Of a stretch of DNA of 30,652 nt, positions 1 to 11,140 are shown piece by piece. The first letter of the stretch is position 1. Each line of letters starts with the position of its first letter. Both the position numbers and the translations under genes were made by a program. The notes below the pieces were generated by a model. It ran no database searches. It saw only the letters and a program-made list of their open reading frames with translations, and was not told the DNA's origin. Source of the stretch: Asterionellopsis glacialis. Lineage: Eukaryota; Bacillariophyta; Plagiogrammaphyceae; Rhaphoneidales; Asterionellopsidaceae. The DNA lies in assembly GCA_014885115.2 (NCBI GenBank), contig WKLE02000586.1, positions 2,537-33,188 on the forward strand, given 5' to 3'.

Positions 1-1411
1 AGCTAGCAGGCCTCAGCAATGCCATGATGCTACCTGCTTATTTTAAAAACTCCACAAAGACCAAATGACTAGATGATTGAATATTGACTTTGCTTATATT
101 TGTGTATACCTTATAGAGTACTGGATTTCTTGTTTAGGTCTGACAAAGTGTGCAAGTGTGGCAAGAGCTTGTGGTGCTATTTCATACTATGGAGGTTATA
201 CTATTTATAAACAGTCTTGTTCATGAATACTAAAAGGGCAAAAGCTGAAGTAGGTAATTCCTCCTTTTTTAAGACAGCATGTAAGAAGAAGAAATAACAT
301 CTTATTCCACTTGATGCCTTCATAAGGTAAAAATAAAACAGACAAAAGTGAATACTACTAATGGGAGATAAAAATGTGAGTCCAAAGTAGTAAGAACAAG
401 TTGAACAGCAGTAACTACAACACCACAGACTTGAGAGTAGTAATGTCTTTATGTTGAAACCTAAATCACCCATTTTTTAATTTTGGTGAACTTTCATAAT
501 AACATCAGCACCACTAACTTTTTACTCTTACTGTTCAACATGTTACGGGGAGTAGAAAGATGCCTTCAAATATGCTACCCACAGGTTGGTAAGCTTTTAT
601 AAATATGATTAGTAGTTCAAAAAGAACCACAAGAACACACAGAAAAGAAAAACACCATCATGAGCAATTGACTATCTGGCAAGAAGCTTGTCAGTGCTGT
701 ATAGTTGCAAAATTCACTAAATATGCAATGTATCAAAATCACATTAATGTTCTGTTTGGGAGTTGCATTGCCTTAAATAAAACTATTTTTATTTCCCCTT
801 GAGAATGAGTGGGTGTAGAAATTACCAATCTGACCCTGAGCCCATTTTCAAGGTTTTGCATGTGGAATTGATGCAAATTGGTTCAGAAATGAATGCATAT
901 CAAACTTTTCACAAAAAAGGCTTGTAGTAATACAGTAGTTGGCAGTCCTTTTTGTGGAGGATGATGCTTTGTATCATAAAAAAAGGTCTTCATTTTAAAT
1001 AGCATATTTACAAGAGGGAAATGAACAAGCTAGTGAGTAAGTTGTGGGGATAGTATTTGATGGAGGCTTTAAATATTGGAGTAAAAGCTGACACCTTATT
1101 GTAAAATATAAGAGCAATGCGTATTTCATTTCCTCATAAAAGTGTACAAAATTTGAAAGAAAACCAGAACAAGTGGATTTTGGCCCCTTTTAACTTTATC
1201 TATAATTCTTTGTCCTTCGGGTGGGAAGGGTGTCCTTACTAAGGTCTCACCTCAAGCTCACAAGAGACAAACTTTTCCTATCAACAGAGCAAGCTTGGCA
1301 AAAGATACAAAACTTAATTCTAGATACACAAGTTTTCTCATCAACAGAATAGTCGTCCTACAAGTTCAGGGGAGGTAAAAAAACGAACACTAAGTCACTG
1401 TTCAGTTGGAA
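1..1411. other. Left-edge region without a convincing gene
   Basis: AT-rich sequence with only short open frames on both strands and no recognisable protein. Two short peptides could be terminal exons of a plus-strand gene entering from the left: an open frame at 3-68 ending in TGA, and one from about 138 after a possible TTTAG acceptor. Both are too short to support. The last few hundred bases should hold the 3' UTR of the minus-strand gene ending at 1412. I see no RNA gene here. Confidence 0.5.
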
Positions 1412-4400
1412 CTAGCAATTGTAGTCACAGTCACTACCTTCGCTGACACTATCGCTGCCACTATCACTGCGGAACAAAACCTGGTCATCGTCGTCCTCAT
1501 TCGGTACATTCACCAGCAAAGTTCCACCCGGAGACAACTTTGCATTGAATTGCAGTCCGCCTTCTCCAACCCGTTCCTGCAGTGGTCGATAAGTAGATAC
1601 ATTTCCAACTTTAGGTTCCTTTGCATGCTTTTTCTCCTTTGTTGCCTTCGAGACACACCTCCTCATGTCTTGTAGGTACGTCTTATACCCAGCCCTCGGG
1701 CGAATGGGTTTCATTGCAATGGGTTCATCATACTCGCATACGACACGATTCGCCCCGCTAGAATCATCGATTATTGGACTTCCCACGTCAAATGTAATGT
1801 TGTCTGACATTGTTCCTGCCGTGTTCGATACACCTCGAAGAGGAGTTGAATTAAAGATGTCATCATCTGCGTCTGCTTCCAACAATGCAATACGTTCAGC
1901 CTCCATCTTTTCATCTTTGCTCTTTGAAGATTTCTTTTTACGAAGCATTGGTGTCTTTACAAGAGAGAACCATTTATCCCGGCACTCGGAAGCAGTTTTA
2001 CCTTCAACCAACTTTTCAACATCCAACCAGAATGTGGAGGAGGTAGGATCGACTTGCGCTTGTGCCATTTTCAGTTCATTCACTTGGGCACTAGTCCAAG
2101 GTGATAGCTCTCCTAATTCATCCTGAATGCTGTATCTCTTTTTAGCCTCTACTACCTTCGTTGTCGCGGTTCGGGAGTTAGAGGTAAAAGATTCTGGACA
2201 TCCAACGTTCACGTCCATCTGTGCATCAGTCTTGGAACCTTCAAGCTTTTCTTTGGAAACTCCTGTCTCGGACGAAGAACGGGAGCTTACATCTTTTCTG
2301 AGTGCTTTCATTTTCTTGCCACGTGACTTTCGAGGTTTGGCCCGTTTCTTCTTCTCTTTTGACCTGAAAGTTGCCTTCTTAGGCCTACTCCTTGTTGGTA
2401 ACTTCTTCGCTATTTTCTCTGTCGATCCTTGAATCATTTTGTTCGCTTCGTCGGGAGTGTCCTTACCATGCTCCGAACCTTCCCAGCTTATCATTAGTCG
2501 ATCGGTTTTGACACGACGTCTGCAGGACCTTCGCAACCCATTTTCTTCGTCAGCGATGGTTCTTGCTACCCAGAATGAAGGTGATACCACCTCGATATCT
2601 AATACTCGAGATCCTGGCCTATTTTGTTGAATAGGACTGGTAATTGCCACATCGACATCCAGTACTTGGGAACCCAGTCGATCATTTTTATCAGCACACA
2701 CGGGTACGGTATTGCTATTTACCAAGCTAATCGATCTACGCTTTATATCAAAGCTGTGCCTTTGACCATTATCTTGAGAATTCATATCCTGTATCCGATT
2801 ACTTGTCTCTAGTTCACAGCGTTTATTATCAACATTGCCGGTCAAAAACGGAGATGTCTCTCTTAGGTCATTGCTATCGACTGTTTTTTCATTCTCTGTG
2901 ACTTTTACTTCTCCACTCGACCTTGTGTAAGTTTCCACAACCGATCGATTTTGAGAAGTAGCAAATGTTTGGTCGACTTTTGAAGAAGTTTCCACATCAG
3001 AGTGACCATAGTTTCCCTCAGAACTACAAGATACCTTGGATACACCCCCCTTGGTCGATTCCTTTTGTATGCTAGTGTTAACGTTTACTTCAGACGACAA
3101 ATCTATGTTTTGCAAGTCAAATTCCTGACAATCGGATGAAGCCCCCAAACAGTTGGCATCTGTCATTAACGAGGCCAGAGAGTGACCTTCAGATGAAGCC
3201 CCCACACAGCCTGCATCTGTTATTGACGAAACCAGAGAGTGACCATCGTGTGAAGCGCCTAAACAGTCGGTATGTTTCATTGACGAGGTCAGAGAGGCTA
3301 GAGCTTCCTTAGTACTACTTCTCATATTTTCTGCCTGTGCTTTCATTTTTTCCGGTGTTTGCTTGAAGTCTATCCGTTTTGATGGTTTCTGTGGCGTTTC
3401 GGATGAAGAGGGCTCATTCAAAACGGCGAGATACTTTGAAGAGGTATCGTTCAAGTTCGCCTCCATTCTTCTGTTACCAGAAGTGGAGATTCTGGCAGTA
3501 TTATGTCGCATTTTCGAATCCCTTGACGGTTGAAATGAAACCCACTTTTTAGCCCAGCCTTCAATAGCACCCGATTCGGTAGTTGCTACAAATGAAGGAT
3601 TCTTTGCGATTTGAGGAAGTTCCGATATTAGGCGTTCTTTAGTTGTCACAGAATCTTTTCCTTTCGAGACTTCCACTCTTCTGCTCGACGAAGAGCGAGT
3701 TTGACGTGCATTGGCCAAGGTATTATCTTCTTTTCGCTTAGATCGCATTGAACGATTATTGCCTTTTCTATTCGAAATCTTCTTTTTCTCTTTTTTTGGT
3801 TTTGGTTCAGTCAGAAGTGACCCTAAAGAATCCATTTCTTTGAAGATACCGTTCGATATCTTTTCATTCTTGATTGTTTTCTTTGCAGGGTAGTTTGACG
3901 AAGAAGATTCATTTTGAGGAACTACCAACAAAGAATCACAATAAGTTTTTTGCAATGCTCCCTTTCTTCCGAGAATGCCTTTTCTATTGCGAGGATTCCC
4001 ACTAGACTGACATTTATCCCTTGTTGCATAGGCGGGAAGAGATCCCAAACAATCTACAACTTCAAGAGGAGTCGCACGATTTGCTACTGCTATGTTGTTA
4101 AGATTCATCAACACAGATTCTTGAACGTCATTTCCCCTCCCCAATGTTACGAGTTCATCTGGATTTTCTTCCTTTTCCGAAGTTGATGATACTAGCCCCC
4201 CAAGTACCCCTAAAGCTTCTGTTGCCTTAAGCGAAGTTGGTTTTGTCCGTTTTCGACCAGCTCTTGTGCGAACAAATGTATCAGCACCTTTCTCCTTAGG
4301 CTTTGTTGACTTTGCAAATCTTTGATTCCCAGGAATTTTGTTAGTTTGTTCAGATAGTACAAGTCGCTGCCGCAGTTTTCTTTTATCTGTTTGCCTTGAT

Positions 4401-4558
4401 GACTTTTCTCGCTGCCCATTTCGTTTTTTCTGATACCGACTATCACTTTCCTTGATGTTGGCAAGTGAATCAGTAACCTGTAACGGATCTCTATTTTCAC
4501 CACCCTCTATGCTCGGAAAAAGCACACGACGAAGTTTAGAAATAAATGCACTACTCAT
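1412..4558 (-). CDS. SANT-domain nuclear protein, candidate KNL2/M18BP1 centromere factor
   Basis: Single-exon 1048-aa protein, strongly basic and rich in Ser, Lys and Arg over most of its length, with many KKxKK/RKR clusters (nuclear). Residues about 816-871 form a Myb/SANT domain: it opens PWTSAQ, has FWLDV in the middle and ends ASECRDKWFSLV. Residues about 672-692 (RRSCRRRV followed by ISW) resemble the CENP-C motif (RRSxRxRV...YW). The order CENP-C motif then SANT, followed by an acidic DDDIF-STPL segment and a Ser/Asp/Glu-rich tail, fits non-mammalian vertebrate KNL2/M18BP1, which helps load centromeric histone CENP-A. I see no SANTA domain, normally present in that family. Residues about 417-480 carry tandem 19-aa repeats. 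The start is the first ATG, and the gene is divergent from the TTC27-like gene. SANT is certain; the KNL2 assignment is inference, and another Myb/SANT chromatin protein is the alternative. Confidence 0.8.
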   Translation of the reverse strand: MSSAFISKLRRVLFPSIEGGENRDPLQVTDSLANIKESDSRYQKKRNGQREKSSRQTDKRKLRQRLVLSEQTNKIPGNQRFAKSTKPKEKGADTFVRTRAGRKRTKPTSLKATEALGVLGGLVSSTSEKEENPDELVTLGRGNDVQESVLMNLNNIAVANRATPLEVVDCLGSLPAYATRDKCQSSGNPRNRKGILGRKGALQKTYCDSLLVVPQNESSSSNYPAKKTIKNEKISNGIFKEMDSLGSLLTEPKPKKEKKKISNRKGNNRSMRSKRKEDNTLANARQTRSSSSRRVEVSKGKDSVTTKERLISELPQIAKNPSFVATTESGAIEGWAKKWVSFQPSRDSKMRHNTARISTSGNRRMEANLNDTSSKYLAVLNEPSSSETPQKPSKRIDFKQTPEKMKAQAENMRSSTKEALASLTSSMKHTDCLGASHDGHSLVSSITDAGCVGASSEGHSLASLMTDANCLGASSDCQEFDLQNIDLSSEVNVNTSIQKESTKGGVSKVSCSSEGNYGHSDVETSSKVDQTFATSQNRSVVETYTRSSGEVKVTENEKTVDSNDLRETSPFLTGNVDNKRCELETSNRIQDMNSQDNGQRHSFDIKRRSISLVNSNTVPVCADKNDRLGSQVLDVDVAITSPIQQNRPGSRVLDIEVVSPSFWVARTIADEENGLRRSCRRRVKTDRLMISWEGSEHGKDTPDEANKMIQGSTEKIAKKLPTRSRPKKATFRSKEKKKRAKPRKSRGKKMKALRKDVSSRSSSETGVSKEKLEGSKTDAQMDVNVGCPESFTSNSRTATTKVVEAKKRYSIQDELGELSPWTSAQVNELKMAQAQVDPTSSTFWLDVEKLVEGKTASECRDKWFSLVKTPMLRKKKSSKSKDEKMEAERIALLEADADDDIFNSTPLRGVSNTAGTMSDNITFDVGSPIIDDSSGANRVVCEYDEPIAMKPIRPRAGYKTYLQDMRRCVSKATKEKKHAKEPKVGNVSTYRPLQERVGEGGLQFNAKLSPGGTLLVNVPNEDDDDQVLFRSDSGSDSVSEGSDCDYNC
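3128..3300 (-). repeat. 57-bp tandem repeat coding for 19-aa units
   Basis: About three imperfect in-frame copies inside the SANT-protein gene. The anchor TGAAGC recurs at 3137, 3194 and 3251, exactly 57 bp apart. The units read as D/G/N-C-L/V-GAS-S/H-x-GHSL-x-S-x-x-TDA. A length of 19 codons keeps the frame when copy number changes. Confidence 0.8.
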
Positions 4559-5136
4559 TGTATTGTTATCAATTGTTCCGCGTGTTTACTCTCTTTAAGA
4601 TAGAGTCCGAAATCAGGATATACGCGACCTTACGAAAATTGAAAAATATTTTGAAAATACAAATTATACTACCGCACTATTTACATATACTTCGAAACCT
4701 GTTACAGTCCCAACAATGAGATCACTAGTACGGAGTGCGTATTTGTGCCGTGAACGAGAGGCCAAAAAGAAAGAGAGCCACGAAATCCCGGGAAGGTTGT
4801 GGTCTCCCAGGAAAACCTCTGAAAATGTGACGGTTTGAATTTTGGGTTTTTGGTGAGGTATTCGTTAATGCATTCGTTAGTGCATTACTTAACGAGAACA
4901 CGTCATCATTACGCAAGAGTTTCCGTTGTGAATTCCGTCTGTACGACGTTTCGATGGGCCAAACTTCTTAGTCCAGAACCAAGTAAATTTTTTTCTGTCG
5001 CAGGTTTTCTCCTGAGACTTCCTCATCATGTTTTGCCCGTCTCCCTCCGTCGAACACACACAGCATCACAAATAACCACAACATAAGTTTTACTTGTTTC
5101 TTCTTTAGTTAAACCAAAATCTCACGTTAAAAAACC
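4559..5136. promoter_or_regulatory. Divergent promoter region between the SANT and TTC27-like genes
   Basis: 578 bp separate two start codons pointing outwards, so both promoters should lie here. There is a 12-bp direct repeat, TTCGTTAATGCA at 4861-4872 and TTCGTTAGTGCA at 4873-4884, followed by ACTTAACGAG, which partly inverts it. No clear TATA box is assigned. Short open frames here look accidental. Confidence 0.5.
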
Positions 5137-8119
5137 ATGCAGGGAGACGACAGCGATAGCGATAGCGATGTTGCATTCGCGGCGATGGATTTTTCTGGAG
5201 TGAATTTTGATGATGGCGCGACAGACGACGACTTCGGTCTGAACGAGATTGATAAGGCAGCGTTATCTCTTGAAGAACTTGTTTTTCTGTCAAGAGAAAA
5301 TCCGGGTGATGGAAAGGAGGATGAAAGTTCTGAAGATATCTCACCTGATATCGACCGGATTCGAACTCTCACTAAATTACTATCTTCCGGCAGGTACACA
5401 GATATCCTCAAGAGTGAATCTGCAACTGCTTTCTTTGGTGGGATGGAAGAGTTTACAGAAGTAACCGTTGTTCAGGAGATCAGAAAGAGAATGTTTTCCT
5501 ACTGTACGAATGCCACTTCTTGTGTAGAAGCAGAGATCCTGGGCGTGGCAGCTCTCAATATGTTCCTTCAACTCAACTATACCGGACCGTCCCTTGATCA
5601 TGGACTGAATCCTGCAGAAATTGTTGAGGACCCACTTTTGGGGATTAACCCGCATGATTGCTTTCGTGAGCATTTAATTGCATCTGTCAACGACACACAA
5701 GACATAAAACAGGAAGAAAGCGAAACCAACGAGGAGGAAAAGACTGAGAAACTGACGAAGTCAAAGCGCGACATGGCCTATCAGAATGCTGTTTTATCTG
5801 AACTTGCCGTGGATGGGGAGTGGCCTTGCCAAGTTTGTGAAGTACCATACTTTCTTCTGATAGCACGCGCTATACTATTTACACTATCAACACCAGATCG
5901 TGCGGATTGGACGAACTCTATTGGATCAGATGAATCACAAGCAACACCTGATAACTCTCAATCTATACCACCGGAGTTTTCAGCGGTGGCGAAACAGCTT
6001 CATGCATCACATCTGTGGAGTGCTCGGGCGGCTCTTGCCCATGAGCGCTTGCTTCAATCTCGTGGACCATCGGTTACGCTGTGGAATGAAGTTGAGGCAC
6101 TGTATAGTCACTGTCGTACTACATATTGCGATCCTGTAGCGGATGACTTGGAAAATAAAAGCCACAAGGAGAGAACTACTGCTGCATCAATCATGCTAGA
6201 ATGGGGACTTGCGGAACATCACTTTGACAGAGATGGCAAAGGAAAGAAGGCTTTTCTGAAAGCACAGGAACTGTCTGGATTGGAGGTCGAGGTTACGGGT
6301 GCCGTGGGAAAACGTACCAAATTTCAACAAGAAGCGACGGCACAGATGCTTGTGAAAGCTAAATCTGCGTTTAGAGAGACAGAACAAGGTCAGACGGAAA
6401 GCAAGGGTGAAAAGCAAACGGTGAAACCCGAAATGATTGAACACGACGAAGAAGAGATTCTCCTCGAAAAAATCAAGTTCGATGATGATGAAGAGAATAA
6501 AGTTGACGATCTGACCATTCTGGATCAGACCATTATCCTGTCCCTGTGTCTCGATGTGAAGAACAACAACCCAGCCGACGGACTCACAGCGGAGCAAATG
6601 GGCGCATATTTGGCTCGTGTCTTGCACCACCATGATGACTGGATGGTGTACTCAACCGCATTATTAGAGCGAGCTTGGCTTGAGTGCGAGAAAAGCCACG
6701 GACGGGAACGTGCTATCTTACAAATCCAAGCCCTTACCGATCAACACGCAAATCGTCTCACCGTAACACAGTCCACAATGCAAAGTGTAGAGGATTCTGC
6801 ACCGGCACAAGACCGTCTTGAGAACTTGCACACAATTGTGTATCCCCCTAGGTGGTCTATGTTACGTGATTTGGCCGAGCGGTACGCAAAGATTGGTGTC
6901 GTTACGTCTGCAGCAGAAATCTTTGAACAACTTGAAATGTGGGACGAAGTTGTTGAATGCTACCGCCACGCAGGAAAAGAGAGCAAGGCAGAGCAAGTTA
7001 TTCGAGAACGTCTTGCGGAGGCGGAGACGCCTCGTATGTGGGCTGCACTGGGAGATATTACAAAAGATCCTTCCTACTTCGAGAAAGCACTCAAAATATC
7101 CAAGGGGAGGTTTTCAGATGCCTACGTTGCACTTGGAAAATACAGCTTTGAAAAAGGCGAGCTTCAAAATTCATTTGACTATTTCAAAAAAGCACTCAAA
7201 GTAAGACCCTTGATGCCCCAGGTGTGGTTTAATTTAGGAACTGTTAGTATGCGACTCGGTGAATGGCAGATGGCATTAAGAGCTTTTACAGAAGTTGTGC
7301 AACAAGAACCTGAAACGGGTGATGCATGGGCAAATGTTGCCGCAGTGCATATGCATAACAAGCACCCCGCAGAAGCATACCCGGCTCTCCTCGAGGTAAG
7401 AATCTAGTTTGATGAACCACAAAATATTTCTTTCGTGCTGAATACTCATCCTTCTTATTCTCCCGCCACAGTCATTGAAATACAGCCGGAATAATTGGCG
7501 TGTTTGGATAAGTAAGCTTTATACATGCATTGATCTTGGAAAGTACGACGAAGCTATTCAGGCTTGTGGTGTTTTAATGGACCTTAGATCAAAGAAGAAT
7601 ATGGCTGAAAAGATCCCACCACTCGAGGAAAAATGTGTGAAGGCGATTGTTGGTGGAACACTGAAACAACGCGAAAATTGCAAAGATGATCCTGCTGCCC
7701 TCCAGTCTTCCACAAGATCACTTACTCGTGTACACGATCTGCTCGAAAAACTGAGTTCATCAACCACACCTGAGCCATGGATATGGGAAACACTTGCAGT
7801 CTTTAATGAACAGGTAGGAAATGATAGAGATGTCTTCGACAATCTAATGAAGGAATACAGAGCCCTTCAGACTGTCCCAAACTGGGAAAAGGATGATTTT
7901 CAGGTGCGCAAAGTCAGTCAAGTTGTATTTCAGATTGCTCGCTTTCACAAACAAGAAGGAAGCCGGCAAAGCCTTTCTAAATGTAAGCTCCTTGTGAGTG
8001 GTATCATCCAAAAGGTACGTAAAGTCTATCTGGACGACTCGAAAATCCCAGGGGACTTGGAAAAGCTAGAAGAACTTCTCCAAGAATTGGAAGGACTTTT
8101 GAAGGAATCATCATCTTAA
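5137..8119 (+). CDS. TTC27-like tetratricopeptide repeat protein
   Basis: Two exons, 5137-7395 and 7472-8119, with a 76-bp GT-AG intron at 7396-7471 in phase 0; the spliced product is 968 aa. Splicing joins PALLE to SLKYSRNNW, restoring a TPR helix pair that runs across the junction. The N-terminal 75 residues are acidic (DSDSDSD near the start). A family-specific middle region contains SHLWSARAALAHERLL. TPR units follow from about residue 571 to 805, including FEQLEMWDEVVECYRHAG and ALKVRPLMPQVWFNLG. This layout matches TTC27 (about 840 aa in human; yeast relative Emw1), a soluble TPR scaffold implicated in cell-wall integrity in yeast. The extra length here lies mainly in low-complexity inserts such as residues 190-215 and 405-455. 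The start is the first ATG after an AC-rich leader. Family assignment is confident from the pattern; function in algae is unknown. Confidence 0.88.
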
Positions 8120-8252
8120 TCAATAGCGTAACGAATCATGAATTTAAATTTGTACTAAATAGCATTGAGTTTTTGAAGTTCTACACCACTGGTGAAAATT
8201 CTTGGGCTCACCATTTCAACTAGAGAGGGGTGACCATGAATTATTGTCTTTA

Positions 8253-9976
8253 CTACTTCAGCTGAGAAGTGTCTATTATGTTGGCAAATCGAATTTCAGC
8301 AATCCACGTTGACAAAATTTCCTGTATCTTCTGAAATCCTTGTTTTACATCATCAGTATCTTTGTCCGACGGACCTTGTCCGGACAAATCTGAATGATGT
8401 GCACCATTTTCAAAATTGAGTACCACAAGACTATCCGATAAGTTTGATAGTATGCCCCCCACAGACCACCCATCATTCAAACCATTGGTAAACAAGATTT
8501 TGGATGCATTAGCTCCATTCACTAAATCATTAATATGCCAATCCTCATCAAGATGTTTAGGATTCGGTGTCACCCCAAATCTTTTTCTACAATGATCCGT
8601 AAGCCATTGTAACGTCCAATTTCTTGGTGGGAACATGGATACTTCGGAAAAACCAATAGCTTCAATTAGAAATGAACACGTCTGGAAGTCCCAACTCTCA
8701 CCGCTCGTACCCGTGCCGACTCCAGACCAGTCTTTGAGGGCAATAACAAAAAAACCTAAGGTTGAGAGGCAGACAGAGACGAATAGATTGAAAACAACAT
8801 CCCATTCTACTTACCTCCAGCTGAAATGGTAGCCTTTGGACCAGTAGGTAGCTGAGTACTCATATTGAAGCAACGGTCGGTTTCTTTCATGAAATGATCC
8901 GAAAAGAAATGTTTGACTTTGTCAGTAGAATGGCTGAGAGTGTTCTTCAAGTAGCCATCTTCTGATGATACAAAATTTTTACATGATTGATGTAATCGCG
9001 TTTGATTGTTCGGCGGATAGTTACCCATATTATCATTTGCAAAAGTGTATCCAACGACCATAAATACTTCCTCCTGAAAGGTCTTTCCATCGCGAATGTA
9101 ATTTGGTAACGTTCCATCACAAATTCCTAAAGACTGTGCAGCAATATTCAAATCATTGGCATTGGAAATTTTTGAAAATTTCGATTGTAATCTTAGTAAT
9201 GCCTTCCGAACAGCCTTAGCACAGCCAGGTAACGACTTCTCCGCAACTTTAGTAATATGTTCATAATATGCTCCAACAGAAACTTGTTGCGAATAAAATT
9301 TCATAGGTGCAGAAGCAGCATATGCCATATCAATCACGTCTGGGAATATAACTCGTGCCATTGCGCTCAGAAAACCTGGATAAGACCCACCCACTGTGAT
9401 GACTGGACAATACTTATTCGACTGTCGATCATTTGAACACCCTAATACTTTTTGTGTATGTCGCAACAATCGAACTGCATCATGCAAAGCTTGCTCGAAT
9501 GTTAGGAGCTTGAGTCGTGGATCACTAGCTTTCTTTGCTGTGTCTCCTAAAAATATCGAAGAAAAATCTACTTTAGTATAAACTTGATCCACACTAACTG
9601 GCATAGATTCACCATAGAAGCGATGTTCGGGCTCTAATACGTATGCACCAAAAGATTGGGCTAAATGATCTGTAACAAAAGGATAAAGTAAACCAGCTTG
9701 AGGTTCTATATTCCCTTCTCCACCGAGTATCATAAATATAGGTGACCCTGGTCCTTCAAAGTGTTCGTCATAAACATAATATCGTTGTACCCATTCCTGT
9801 TTATTATTATCATCAAAATGATCTACAAGTTGATGAGAATAGTAACGAGGAGGTGCTGGTGTTCCAGCACGACATACTGATAAACCATTATTATTATTTC
9901 TTCTCTTTGATGACGATGATGCCAAAAGTACAGCGGAGAACAATTTGAATTTATTCGAAAGGATCGCCATGATCAT
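8253..9976 (-). CDS. Serine carboxypeptidase, peptidase family S28 (PRCP/DPP7/PRSS16-like)
   Basis: Two exons on the minus strand, 9976-8815 and 8731-8253, with an 83-bp intron (8732-8814; donor GTAAGT, acceptor CAAAG) in phase 1; spliced product 546 aa. Splicing gives SAG-D-WSG, then WDFQTC and a conserved PPRNW segment, as in S28 enzymes. The triad is visible: Ser198 in GGSYPG, Asp474 in NGLNDGWS, and His499 or His500 in GAHHSDL. The EPEHRFYGES motif near residue 115 is also typical. The N-terminus (KFKLFSAVLLASSSS) looks like a signal peptide, so the enzyme is probably secreted or vacuolar and removes residues next to proline. GGSYPG rather than GGSYGG is closer to the PRSS16-like branch. 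Length is normal for the family. It converges on the TTC27-like gene, with 133 bp between the stops. Confidence 0.92.
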
Positions 9977-10181
9977 CCATATTATATCGCAGAAGAATCT
10001 ACTTGCGTGTCGTGTTCTTTTTGATGGTTCTGTTGGCTATACCTGTACCGGTAGGAAAAGGTTTGGCGTTTTCCACATTTGTGGCATTGTCCGATGTTCA
10101 GGTATCTTTCAGAAGTCAGAAGATCTGACATCTGACAAAATGATGAAACCCAGGGGAGAGAGGTTCGAGATCCAGCCAGTT

Positions 10182-10205
10182 CTAGGTCCTCTCTAGAGGA
10201 CCTAG
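10182..10205. repeat. Perfect 10-bp inverted repeat (CTAG hairpin)
   Basis: Arms CTAGGTCCTC and GAGGACCTAG flank a 4-base TCTA spacer. Same word family as the hairpins at 10648 and 18021. Confidence 0.9.
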
Positions 10206-10647
10206 TCAAACGGGTGTTGTCGTGTGGTGTCAGAAATTCGGAAGGGTACTGTGCAGAACTCCCTCCACAACGAATCTCTATCCAAGGTCGAGGCATCATA
10301 ACCTATTGAAGTTAGAGTGTACTTAAAATCTCATAGTTAATAATTGTTTGTGAACTTTTCTTGTCTTTTTTCCTGATTTTGGGTGATACGAGCCCGATCG
10401 AATGATTATCAGTCGATTTGACCCACAAAATAGAAATCGACAACCCAGACGAATGTTTTCAGGAAGACATGGATATTCGTTTTCGTTGTAACAAGGAGAA
10501 CTGGAAAATGAATGTGTTCCTGAAAATTGGGGACTGGAACATGATTTTAGAGGGATTTTTCTATAGTATTCTTTATCCCATAGTAACCTTATTTCTCTAA
10601 TGTTGGGCTCCGTGGAAACTGATCGTAAGAAGATCCCTACCAGGTAG

Positions 10648-10673
10648 GTCCTAGAGAGGACCCTCTCTAGGAC
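10648..10673. repeat. Perfect 12-bp inverted repeat (CTAG hairpin)
   Basis: Arms GTCCTAGAGAGG and CCTCTCTAGGAC with a 2-base AC spacer. It directly follows a TACCAGGTA palindrome at 10638-10646. The next 150 bp hold many further GGTCCT/AGGACC words. Confidence 0.9.
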
Positions 10674-10699
10674 TACTGTAGGTCCTTTAGAGAGGTCCT

Positions 10700-10715
10700 C
10701 TAGTCTCTAGACTAG
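10700..10715. repeat. 6-bp inverted repeat, CTAG family
   Basis: Arms CTAGTC and GACTAG flank TCTA, the same spacer as in the hairpin at 10182. Confidence 0.7.
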
Positions 10716-11119
10716 TCCGCCTAGGTAGGGTCATAGGGGCTGTACAGGTAGAGTCCTAGAGGCGGTCCTTAGGTCTACGTTAGGTTCATAGGACTAGGAC
10801 CCTAGAGGGTCCTACATAGCTCCTTACAACCAGCACTGGTAGATTATGGCTCACCGCATATAGCATGCGCGATTTTGAGTTTTCCCCCGTAGTGAGCCAC
10901 CAACTAAAACGGACATCTTTTCGGAATTTCGAAACAATAAAAAAATTACTTACCAGTAGCGTACCAGTTTATACGAAGGGTGTACGTAGGTCCTAGATGT
11001 CATGAATACCTGGTACTATAAGTGTACATTCAGAGACAAAAACAGGTGTAACTGGTAGCTGGTAGTGGTTTTGTGTATTATGTATTTTTTTGTACGAACT
11101 ACTTGGAAGAAGCGAAACT

Positions 11120-11140
11120 GGTAAATAACAATTATTTACC
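11120..11140. repeat. Perfect 9-bp inverted repeat
   Basis: Arms GGTAAATAA and TTATTTACC with a CAA spacer. The right arm overlaps the TACCTGGTA copy at 11137-11145. Confidence 0.85.

Noticed and set aside
3..68. Possible C-terminal coding fragment at the left edge
   Set aside because: Only 21 codons before TGA; the composition looks protein-like but cannot be supported without upstream sequence.
605..802. 65-codon plus-strand open frame
   Set aside because: Low-complexity composition, no domain, and chance open frames of this size are common.
1406..4186. Several plus-strand open frames of 60-153 codons
   Set aside because: They are antisense shadows of the 1048-aa SANT gene; none has a recognisable domain.
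5105..5411. Minus-strand open frames across the TTC27-like N-terminus
   Set aside because: Antisense shadows of a confident coding exon.
10418..10600. 60-codon open frame in the palindrome-rich island
   Set aside because: No similarity recognised and no splice partners; treated as chance.
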